From positions 1 through 9,134 of the forward strand of contig CAMAXB010000112.1 in assembly GCA_945862035.1 (NCBI GenBank): a DNA stretch of 9,134 bases, written 5' to 3'. Made by a program: the position numbers and the translations under genes. Below the pieces are notes generated by a model. The model saw only the letters and a program-made list of their open reading frames with translations. It was not told where the DNA came from and did not search any database. Positions 1 to 5,223 of this stretch are shown in pieces (the stretch's first letter is position 1; each line of letters begins with the position of its first letter). This DNA is from Opitutus sp. GAS368. GTDB taxonomy: Bacteria; Verrucomicrobiota; Verrucomicrobiia; Opitutales; Opitutaceae.

Positions 1-2
1 TG

Positions 3-137
3 GTTTGCATCATCGAGGCCATGAAGATCATGAACGAGATCCAGGCCGAAGTTAAGGGCACGGTGATTGAGCTCCTCGTCGAAAATGGACAGCCGGTCGA
101 GTACGGCCAGCGCCTCTTCAAGGTCAAACAAGGCTGA
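3..137 (+). CDS. accB: Biotin carboxyl carrier protein of acetyl-CoA carboxylase, C-terminal end (5' partial)
   Basis: The window opens inside this gene; 44 codons and a TGA remain. The product carries covalently bound biotin, shuttling carboxyl groups between biotin carboxylase (AccC) and the carboxyltransferase in the first committed step of fatty acid synthesis. The reading starts VCIIEAMKIMNEI, the classical biotinyl-attachment signature; the biotinylated lysine is the K codon at 24-26. It is followed by the typical second half of the biotinyl domain (KGTV, then VENGQPVEYGQ, ending FKVKQ). The domain ends at the stop as in bacterial AccB, so the C terminus is intact; only the N-terminal part, including the usual Ala/Pro linker, lies outside. 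accC follows 93 bp downstream on the same strand, the usual accBC order, but here with a long palindrome in between. The family assignment is close to certain. Confidence 0.96.
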   Translation, partial: VCIIEAMKIMNEIQAEVKGTVIELLVENGQPVEYGQRLFKVKQG

Positions 138-148
138 GTCAGCACCTC

Positions 149-214
149 AAACCGCTAATCAGCGCTGACTTTCGCTAATTCAGTTTAGCGTAAATCAACG
201 CAGATTAGCGGTTT
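149..214. repeat. 66-nt palindrome of 10-bp phased CGCTAAT units between accB and accC
   Basis: Arms 149-178 and 185-214 are reverse complements at 26 of 30 positions (the outer 12 are perfect: AAACCGCTAATC against GATTAGCGGTTT), around a 6-nt centre. The arms are themselves repetitive. CGCTAAT, CGCTGAC and CGCTAAT begin at 153, 163 and 173, exactly 10 bp apart, and the mirrored TTAGCG, ATCAACG and ATTAGCG end at 190, 200 and 210. It can be a phased array of protein-binding half-sites, a dispersed palindromic repeat, or an RNA hairpin between accB and accC; no clear U-tract follows, so a classical terminator is less likely. The structure is seen directly; its role is unknown. Confidence 0.9.
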
Positions 215-230
215 ACTATTCCCTTTCCCG

Positions 231-1595
231 ATGATTCAAAAGATCCTCATCGCCAACCGCGGTGAAATCGCCCTCCGCATCGTCCGTGCCTGCCGCGAGC
301 TCGGCATCAAGACCTTGGCGGTCTACTCCGAGGCGGATGTGCAGTCGCTGCATGTCCAACTGGCCGACGAGGCCATCTGCATTGGCGGTCCTCGCAGCTC
401 CGACAGTTATCTGCGTGCCGATCGTATCATCAGCGCCGCCGAGATCGCCGACGTCGATGCGATCCATCCGGGCTACGGCTTTCTTTCGGAGAATGCCAAG
501 TTCGCGGAGCAGTGCGAGTCGTGCAACATCAAGTTTATCGGGCCTAAATCAAAGTCCATCAAGATGATGGGCGACAAGTCGGTCGCTAAGGATACGGTCA
601 GGAAGGCGGGCGTTCCCACGGTTCCCGGTTCCGATGGTCCGGTCGAGACGGAGACTGAGGCCGTGAAGGTTGCCCGCAAGATCGGCTATCCGGTCATCAT
701 CAAGGCCGTGGCCGGCGGCGGTGGCCGCGGCATGCGGATCGCGCACAATGACATGTCCTTCGCCAAGGAGTACCATGTCGCCCGCAACGAAGCGGAGAAG
801 GCGTTCGGCAATGGGGCGGTCTACATCGAAAAGTACATTGAGAAGCCCCGGCACATCGAGTTTCAGATCCTGGCGGACAGCCACGGCAAGATCCTCCACC
901 TCGGTGAGCGCGACTGCTCGGTGCAGCGCCGCCACCAGAAGCTGATCGAGGAGTCCCCCTCGCCGTTCCTGACCCCGTCCCTGCGCAAGACCATGGGTAA
1001 GGCGGCGATCAAGGCCGCCGAGGCCGCGGACTACGAGAACGCCGGCACGATCGAGTTTCTCGTCGATGCGAAGGGTAATTTCTACTTCATCGAGATGAAC
1101 ACCCGCATCCAGGTGGAGCATCCGGTGACCGAGGAGTGTACGGGGATCGACCTGATCAAGCAGCAGATCCGGATCGCGAACGGCGAAAAGCTCGGTTTCG
1201 ACCAGGGTGACATCAAGTTCGAGAAGCACGCGATCGAGTGCCGCATCAATGCGGAGGACCCGGCGCGTAATTTCACCCCCTCGCCTGGCACGATCGGGCT
1301 CTACTACGCCCCAGGTGGCCACGGTGTGCGCGTCGACAGCCACGCCTACAGCGGCTACACCATTCCGCCGTATTACGATTCCATGATCGGCAAGCTCATC
1401 TGCTTCGGCGAGACCCGGAAGGTCGCGCTCGAGCGGGCCTACCGTGCGCTCAGCGAGTACCTGATCCGCGGCATCAAGACGACGATCCCGCTGCATAAGG
1501 CGATCATGAGTGAGCCGATCGTCATCGAGGGCAAGGCGACCACCGCCTACATGGAGGAGTTCATGGCCCGCGCTCCCAACGATCTGTTCAACTGA
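231..1595 (+). CDS. accC: Acetyl-CoA carboxylase, biotin carboxylase subunit
   Basis: The 454-residue product carboxylates the biotin on AccB using ATP and bicarbonate (cytosolic; start of fatty acid synthesis). It follows E. coli AccC (449 aa) almost residue for residue. The N-terminal biotin carboxylase domain starts with KILIANRGEIALRIVRAC. The ATP-grasp domain has K116 (GDK), K158 (VIIKA), the glycine loop at 162-167 and K237 (HQK). The metal and catalytic centre has E275, E288 (FIEMN), R292 (TRIQVEH) and R338 (ECRINAEDP), and the C-terminal domain includes GYTIPPYYDSMIGKLI at 375-390. All expected active-site residues are present. The ATG at 231 gives the family's usual N terminus directly, although no Shine-Dalgarno sequence precedes it. 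It belongs to the accB-accC unit and is followed after 112 bp by an Asp23-family gene. A pyruvate or propionyl-CoA carboxylase subunit is less likely because the protein is short and next to accB. Confidence 0.98.
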   Translation: MIQKILIANRGEIALRIVRACRELGIKTLAVYSEADVQSLHVQLADEAICIGGPRSSDSYLRADRIISAAEIADVDAIHPGYGFLSENAKFAEQCESCNIKFIGPKSKSIKMMGDKSVAKDTVRKAGVPTVPGSDGPVETETEAVKVARKIGYPVIIKAVAGGGGRGMRIAHNDMSFAKEYHVARNEAEKAFGNGAVYIEKYIEKPRHIEFQILADSHGKILHLGERDCSVQRRHQKLIEESPSPFLTPSLRKTMGKAAIKAAEAADYENAGTIEFLVDAKGNFYFIEMNTRIQVEHPVTEECTGIDLIKQQIRIANGEKLGFDQGDIKFEKHAIECRINAEDPARNFTPSPGTIGLYYAPGGHGVRVDSHAYSGYTIPPYYDSMIGKLICFGETRKVALERAYRALSEYLIRGIKTTIPLHKAIMSEPIVIEGKATTAYMEEFMARAPNDLFN

Positions 1596-1625
1596 GCCGC
1601 GCCTCGCGCCGCCCCTTTATTCACG

Positions 1626-1652
1626 ACTCCCGCTGGCTCGCGCCGCGGGAGT
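1626..1652 (+). terminator. Strong GC-rich hairpin after accC (terminator or attenuator candidate)
   Basis: ACTCCCGC (1626-1633) pairs perfectly with GCGGGAGT (1645-1652). Inside it GGC and GCC add three more pairs around a TCGC tetraloop, with one bulged T. The 11-bp stem lies 31 nt after the accC stop. Only TTATT follows, so the U-tract is weak. It could partly terminate accBC transcripts or act as an mRNA stability element before the Asp23 gene. The stem is seen; the function is inferred. Confidence 0.45.
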
Positions 1653-1707
1653 TATTCCTGTCCGGGCCTTGCCACCGGCACGCCCGAGGCGATAGGCTTC
1701 GGCCATC

Positions 1708-2154
1708 ATGCAACCGACCGAGTTCAACCCGCCCACCCGCCTCGATGACCAGCCCGAGTTGGGTGACATCAAGATCAACCACACGGTGATCGCGAGCATT
1801 GTGCGCCTGGCAGCCATGCAGGTGAAGGGCGTGGCCGGCGTGGGCGGCGGCCTGGTCGATGGGATCAGCGAGATTTTTGCCAAGCGGGAGAGCGATCATC
1901 GCGGGGTCAAGGTGACCGAGGACCAGGAGGACAATTACACGATCGAGGTCCGCCTCGTGGTGACCTATGGTGCGGAAATCGGCCGGACCGCCTACGAGGT
2001 CCAGGTCGCGGTGCGGACGCAGGTGATGGCCATGACGGGCAAGAACGTCCCACGCGTGGATGTGATCATCGAGGGCGTCCGCCTGCCCTCCGATCGCGCG
2101 GCGGGCACAGAGCGCAGCGATGACCTGTGGCCCGATGGCCCGGCGACTGACTAA
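1708..2154 (+). CDS. Asp23/Gls24 family (DUF322) protein, YqhY-like
   Basis: This 148-residue soluble protein has the Asp23/Gls24 core at about residues 18-126: GDIKINHTVIASIVRLAA, then VKGVAGVGG, a strand ending VRLVVTYGAEI, and the closing VPRVDVIIEGV. The last 20 residues are an acidic, probably disordered tail. No signal peptide or membrane segment is seen. Members of this family have no established enzymatic activity. Known from Bacillus subtilis: yqhY lies directly downstream of accB-accC, and its loss is linked genetically to acetyl-CoA carboxylase activity. The same order here supports an orthologous, acc-associated role rather than the stress role of staphylococcal Asp23. The next gene, 14 bp on, resembles AmaP, the membrane anchor of Asp23. 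The ATG start gives a normal family N terminus; only a weak AGG lies upstream. The family is secure; the precise function is inferred. Confidence 0.9.
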   Translation: MQPTEFNPPTRLDDQPELGDIKINHTVIASIVRLAAMQVKGVAGVGGGLVDGISEIFAKRESDHRGVKVTEDQEDNYTIEVRLVVTYGAEIGRTAYEVQVAVRTQVMAMTGKNVPRVDVIIEGVRLPSDRAAGTERSDDLWPDGPATD

Positions 2155-2168
2155 GCCCTACCCCGCCC

Positions 2169-2588
2169 GTGTCCGCCGTCCTTGAGTACCTGCTCACGTC
2201 GCCCGCGCAGCTCTTCGCCCTGTGGGGCGGCGTAGCCCTGCTGGTGGTTCTGCTTTTTCTTCGCCAGCCCGCGGTGCTGGTCCTTGTTTCCGGCCCCACC
2301 GGGCGTCTGGAGATCTCGCGCCATGCCCTGCACCGCTTGGTGGAAGCCTGCTGCGAGCAACTGAAGGGCGTGGCCTCCGCCCGGGCCGTGATCAGTCAGC
2401 GCGGAAATCGCCTGCGCACCGTGATCCGCCTCAAGGTCCGCCCCGACGCCAAGCTCGATGCCATCCAAGGCTACCTCAGTGAGGAGATCGCGGGGATTTA
2501 TCGCGACAATTTAGCATTTAAGGGCGAAGTGGGCCCAATCGAGATCAAGGTCGTCGGCGTCGTGCCGGAGCCCGAAGCCACGTTCTGA
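2169..2588 (+). CDS. AmaP-like membrane anchor with Asp23-type C-terminal region
   Basis: The 139-residue product begins with GTG at 2169, needed to include the single hydrophobic helix at about residues 13-31 (from AQLFALWGG to LLFLR). The part after it resembles alkaline shock response membrane anchor (AmaP) proteins: GRLEISRHALHRLVEA at 45-60, then LKGVASARAVIS, a strand RTVIRLKVRP, a helix around LDAIQGYLSEEI, and a final strand PIEIKVVGVV. This is the same alpha/beta pattern as the preceding Asp23 protein. AmaP usually has a two-helix N terminus; only one clear helix is visible here. The gene starts 14 bp after the Asp23 stop, so the two are very probably co-transcribed. The likely role is to hold the Asp23 partner, and perhaps acetyl-CoA carboxylase, at the inner membrane. 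The family call rests on pattern recognition and needs a profile search. Confidence 0.72.
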   Translation: MSAVLEYLLTSPAQLFALWGGVALLVVLLFLRQPAVLVLVSGPTGRLEISRHALHRLVEACCEQLKGVASARAVISQRGNRLRTVIRLKVRPDAKLDAIQGYLSEEIAGIYRDNLAFKGEVGPIEIKVVGVVPEPEATF

Positions 2589-2595
2589 CTCCGCC

Positions 2596-2621
2596 CGCGA
2601 ATGACGCGAATCGGCGCGAAT
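2596..2621. repeat. Phased triple CGCGAAT repeat just after the AmaP-like gene
   Basis: CGCGAAT occurs at 2596-2602, 2605-2611 and 2615-2621, spaced 9 and 10 bp. It begins 8 bp after the amaP-like stop and runs into CCGGATCCGG, a perfect 10-bp palindrome at 2622-2631. The unit differs by one base from the CGCTAAT units of the accB-accC palindrome and has nearly the same phasing, so the two may belong to one repeat family. The rest of the 213-bp convergent gap holds a 12-bp palindrome and a hairpin but no convincing gene. Confidence 0.7.
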
Positions 2622-2695
2622 CCGGATCCGGGACCGGAAAAGCGATTGTCAGACCAGATGGATGTAACCTCGCCGAAGTGGAGTGCGCGTCCGCT

Positions 2696-2707
2696 TCCAA
2701 ATTTGGA
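2696..2707. repeat. Perfect 12-bp palindrome TCCAAATTTGGA
   Basis: TCCAAATTTGGA is its own reverse complement, and with one bulged T the pairing extends by CGC (2692-2694) and GCG (2708-2710). It is an AT-centred dyad in a GC-rich gap between convergent genes. Such a site can bind a dimeric regulator, but no promoter is apparent beside it, so chance or a structural role remains possible. Confidence 0.5.
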
Positions 2708-2718
2708 GCGCATGAATC

Positions 2719-2751
2719 GAGCTTCCGACCTCACCTTTCGGAGGGCTCTTT
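2719..2751 (+). terminator. Candidate terminator of the acc/Asp23 unit
   Basis: GAGC (2719-2722) and TCCGA (2724-2728) pair with TCGGA (2738-2742) and GCTC (2745-2748). The stem has a bulged T on one side, GG on the other, and a 9-nt loop. TTT (2749-2751) follows in the + direction. It lies about 130 nt after the AmaP-like stop, and the short U-run makes this a weak to moderate candidate. No comparable T-run follows on the - strand. Confidence 0.35.
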
Positions 2752-2801
2752 CACTGACCACGGGTTACAAAACCGCCGGCCGATGAGATGACTGACCGGA
2801 C

Positions 2802-3368
2802 CTACAGCAGCGTCCGCTCAACCAGCCAGTAGAGGCCCATCACGGCGACGAGGCCCGACATAACCGGCTGGGCCCGGCGATCATACTGAGGTGACTTGCG
2901 CGCCCAGTGAAGAAGCGGCAGCGCGAGGGCGACGAGGGCCACCTGGCCGATTTCGACGCCAAGGTTGAAACTGAAAAGCGGAAGGATGATTCCCTGACCG
3001 TCGCTGCCGAGGCCCAGTTCGCGCAGAATCCCCGCGAAGCCGAAGCCGTGGAGCAGGCCAAAGGCGAAGACGGCAATCCAGCGCGCCTTGGGTTCACCGC
3101 GCCGCCAGATGTTCTCGATGCCCACCCAGACGATGGAGGCCGCGATCAGCGGTTCGACGATCGAGCCGGGGATGCTGACGATATCGAGCGAGGCGAGCGC
3201 CAGCGTGATCGAGTGCGCGACCGTAAAGCTCGTGACCACGGCGACGATGTCCTGCCAGCGGCGGCTCACGATCAGGAGCGCGGCAAGGAAGAGCAGATGG
3301 TCATAGCCAGTGATGATGTGCTCAATGCCCAGCTTGGAGAACGTCAGGAAGGCATCTCCGGATCCCAT
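2802..3368 (-). CDS. HupE/UreJ family integral membrane protein (short form)
   Basis: The 188-residue product is a polytopic membrane protein with about six or seven hydrophobic segments. It carries the conserved signatures of the HupE/UreJ_2 family: GIEHIITGYDHLLFL (residues 14-28, with H17, D23 and H24), TSFTVAHSITLALA (46-59, H52), GLLHGFGFA (104-112, H107) and FNLGVEIGQ (134-142). HupE and UreJ proteins are nickel or cobalt permeases linked to hydrogenase or urease. This subfamily often stands alone and its substrate is not established; no hydrogenase or urease gene is nearby. Many relatives carry a signal peptide and an extracellular domain before the membrane part; this one begins right at the first signature. 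The start is supported by AAGAGG just upstream. Its ATG lies 8 bp after the prmA stop, so the two genes are probably translationally coupled. Confidence 0.85.
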   Translation of the reverse strand: MGSGDAFLTFSKLGIEHIITGYDHLLFLAALLIVSRRWQDIVAVVTSFTVAHSITLALASLDIVSIPGSIVEPLIAASIVWVGIENIWRRGEPKARWIAVFAFGLLHGFGFAGILRELGLGSDGQGIILPLFSFNLGVEIGQVALVALALPLLHWARKSPQYDRRAQPVMSGLVAVMGLYWLVERTLL

Positions 3369-3372
3369 AATG

Positions 3373-3378
3373 CCTCTT
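3373..3378 (-). promoter_or_regulatory. Ribosome binding site of the HupE/UreJ gene, overlapping the prmA stop
   Basis: Read on the - strand, AAGAGG is followed by CATT and then the ATG at 3368. Its first two bases are the last two of the prmA TAA codon, a layout typical of translational coupling. It is one of only two convincing Shine-Dalgarno sequences in the window. Confidence 0.7.
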
Positions 3379-4261
3379 ACTTGCCGGCTGGCCGGATCAA
3401 TTGCAAGTCACTCCACTCTCCCATCACGCGCCCGTCGATCGCCCAGCCCGGGGCGGCCGCGGCAAAGGCGGCGCGCACCTGTTCCTGCTCGCGAGCGAGG
3501 ATGCCACTCAGCACCAGACAGCCCCCCGGGGCGACCGCGGCCAGCAATTCGCGCGCAAAACGCATCAGCACATCGGCTTGGATATTCGCCAGGACGACGT
3601 CGGCCGAACGCCCGGCCAAACCGGTCGTGAGGTCGCCCACGAAGAACTCAACGCGATTCGCGAGTCCGTTGAGTTCGCCGTTCTCGACACTGACGCGGAC
3701 CGCCTCCGGGTCATTGTCAAAAGCCGCGACCCGGCTAAATCCAAGGCGCACCGCCGAAAGCGCGAGGATGCCCGAGCCACAACCGGCATCGATCACGTTG
3801 AGCTCCGCATTCCGCGGTCCGTGCTCCGCAATCGCGGACAGTCGCTCACAGCACAGGCGGGTGGTCTCGTGATTTCCGGTGCCGAAGGCCAGCCCGGGAT
3901 CCAGCCAGATTGCGACATCGCCGGCGGGAAGCGCGTACACGTCGCGTTCCCAAATCGGAACCCAGTGGAGGCGACCGGAACGCCACGCCTTGAAGTGGGC
4001 CTTGTAGCTGTCGCGCCAGTCCTGATCGGCCAGCGCGCGCACGTCGGGCGAGGCGAGATTCGGAAGCGCGAGCAGCAGCTCCAACTCCGCCCAGCGGGCC
4101 TTGGCCTCGGCTGCGTCGGCGAAGATGCCGACGATCCACGCGCGCTGTACGATCACGTCCTGCAGCAGGGACCAGCCGTCCACCCCCAGTTCGAGCAGGA
4201 CGTCGTCGATCGCGTCGACGGCGGCGGGACTGACCTCCACCTTGATCTCATGCAATGGCAT
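3377..4261 (-). CDS. prmA: Ribosomal protein L11 methyltransferase
   Basis: This cytosolic enzyme uses S-adenosylmethionine to trimethylate lysines and the N terminus of ribosomal protein L11. From the chosen ATG it has 294 residues, matching the family length (E. coli PrmA 293). An N-terminal L11-recognition domain precedes the linker (DQDWRDSYKAHFKAW at about 80-94, WVPIWE at 100-105). The methyltransferase domain has LDPGLAFGTGNHETTRLC (120-137), the SAM-binding motif DAGCGSGILALSAV (158-171), the acidic residues FDNDPEAV (181-188) and the NIQADVL catalytic-loop equivalent (226-232). A longer reading from a TTG at 4312 adds 17 residues, but the ATG at 4261 is preferred because GTGAGG lies 8 nt upstream and the family N terminus is reproduced. 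It sits 95 bp after the preceding phosphatase-fold gene and 8 bp before the HupE/UreJ gene. The identification is firm. Confidence 0.96.
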   Translation of the reverse strand: MPLHEIKVEVSPAAVDAIDDVLLELGVDGWSLLQDVIVQRAWIVGIFADAAEAKARWAELELLLALPNLASPDVRALADQDWRDSYKAHFKAWRSGRLHWVPIWERDVYALPAGDVAIWLDPGLAFGTGNHETTRLCCERLSAIAEHGPRNAELNVIDAGCGSGILALSAVRLGFSRVAAFDNDPEAVRVSVENGELNGLANRVEFFVGDLTTGLAGRSADVVLANIQADVLMRFARELLAAVAPGGCLVLSGILAREQEQVRAAFAAAAPGWAIDGRVMGEWSDLQLIRPAGK

Positions 4262-4269
4262 CGCGCGAA

Positions 4270-4275
4270 CCTCAC
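4270..4275 (-). promoter_or_regulatory. Ribosome binding site deciding the prmA start
   Basis: GTGAGG on the - strand lies 8 nt before the ATG at 4261. It favours the 294-residue PrmA over the TTG-initiated form starting at 4312. Confidence 0.65.
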
Positions 4276-4316
4276 GGGCCGTCCGCGACGCCGCAATGCG
4301 ATTCTCGAACAACGCA

Positions 4317-4332
4317 CGGCGCGACTGCGCCG
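4317..4332 (-). terminator. GC hairpin between the phosphatase-fold gene and prmA
   Basis: CGGCGC (4317-4322) and GCGCCG (4327-4332) form a perfect 6-bp stem with a 4-nt loop, 24 nt after the stop of the upstream gene on the - strand. TGCGTTGTTC follows in the direction of transcription, so the U-tract is poor. It may separate the sugar-related genes from prmA and HupE/UreJ, or act as an mRNA processing or stability element. Confidence 0.35.
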
Positions 4333-4356
4333 AACCTCAGCGCAACGCGGTCCGAT

Positions 4357-5196
4357 TCAAGGCCCAGGAGCAAACGCCACCCGCGCCACCACCGGCAGGT
4401 GATCGGAGGGAAAGTACCGACCATCGTGATCCGTGATGACCTGAAAGGCGTCGGCCGTGAATCCGGCGTTGTGCAAAACGTAATCGATGATGGAGACGCG
4501 TGCGCTGCTCGCCTCGAAGCCCAGCGAGGTCGGCTGGGTGTCGCCCGCGGGCCGGGCGTCGCGGAGGAATCCACCCGCGGTGAGCGCGACGAATGCCTCG
4601 CTGGTGGGCTCCACATTCAGATCGCCCGTCATGATGATGGGCAGAGGGGTGGCGGCGTGGACGCTTGTCAGGTGCGCCTTAATCGCGGCCGCGCTTTCGA
4701 TGCGCGCCTGGACGCCGCGATGGTCAAAGTGGGTGTTGAGCAGGAGAAACTCCCGGCCCGTTGTGCGGTCGCTCAGGCGGACCCAGGTGGCCACGCGAGG
4801 CAGCGCGGCGTCCCAACCCTTGCTCCCGGCGACCGCCGGCGTGTCCGAGAGCCAGAAGGTATCGCTGCCCCTGACCTCAAAACGGGTTCGCCGGACGAGG
4901 ATCGCGGAATACTCGCCCTTGGTCATCCCGTCATCGCGCCCGACCCCGTACACGTCGTAGTCGGGCAGCCGGGTGAGCAGATCATCCAGCTGCGTGCGCA
5001 GCGCCTCCTGCAGGCCGACCAGATCGGGGCGGTTGCGGCGAATCAGCGCGGCCACGCGGTCCTTTCGATTCGACCACTGGTTCACGCCATCGGACGCGGT
5101 GTCGTAGCGGATATTATAGGACATCACCGTGATCGGCTCGGCACAGGCGGTGGCAAAGGTCACGAGCAAAAGCAGCAGGAGACGCAGGGAGGCCAT
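4357..5196 (-). CDS. Secreted endonuclease/exonuclease/phosphatase (EEP) fold hydrolase
   Basis: The 279-residue product starts with a signal peptide (MASLR, then a run of leucines, with probable cleavage after ACA at 17-19), so it should be periplasmic or exported. The rest is one EEP domain of the DNase I / sphingomyelinase / inositol phosphatase superfamily. The metal and catalytic motifs are present: MSYNIRYD (N28), GLQEAL (E64), LLNTHFDH (H156), TGDLN (D192, N194), IDYVL (D238) and the terminal SDHLPV (D265, H266). The domain is therefore probably an active Mg2+-dependent phosphoesterase; the substrate (nucleic acid, phospholipid or sugar phosphate) cannot be told. The gene begins 27 bp after the oxidoreductase stop, suggesting co-transcription. 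No Shine-Dalgarno sequence is visible. C18 could be mistaken for a lipobox cysteine, but no Leu or Val stands at -3. Confidence 0.9.
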   Translation of the reverse strand: MASLRLLLLLLVTFATACAEPITVMSYNIRYDTASDGVNQWSNRKDRVAALIRRNRPDLVGLQEALRTQLDDLLTRLPDYDVYGVGRDDGMTKGEYSAILVRRTRFEVRGSDTFWLSDTPAVAGSKGWDAALPRVATWVRLSDRTTGREFLLLNTHFDHRGVQARIESAAAIKAHLTSVHAATPLPIIMTGDLNVEPTSEAFVALTAGGFLRDARPAGDTQPTSLGFEASSARVSIIDYVLHNAGFTADAFQVITDHDGRYFPSDHLPVVARVAFAPGP

Positions 5197-5223
5197 GATC
5201 AGGAGAGGGCGGCGGGCCGTCGA

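Noticed and set aside
149..214. Reading the accB-accC palindrome as a CRISPR fragment or simple intrinsic terminator
   Set aside because: The 10-bp units are too short and continuous for repeats with spacers, and no U-run follows the right arm.
549..1496. 315-codon - strand open frame inside accC
   Set aside because: Entirely antisense to a biotin carboxylase with all its active-site residues. Composition is biased to L, D, R and V and no family is recognisable.
2601..2786. 61-codon + strand open frame in the convergent gap
   Set aside because: It begins within the CGCGAAT repeat, lacks a ribosome site and recognisable features, and crosses the palindrome and the terminator-like hairpin.
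2907..3872. 321-codon + strand open frame across the HupE/UreJ gene and prmA
   Set aside because: It is antisense to two conserved genes, and its charged, low-complexity product has no domain.
4262..4312. TTG-initiated 17-residue N-terminal extension of PrmA
   Set aside because: The ATG at 4261 has GTGAGG at good spacing and gives the normal family length; the extension matches no PrmA N terminus I recognise.
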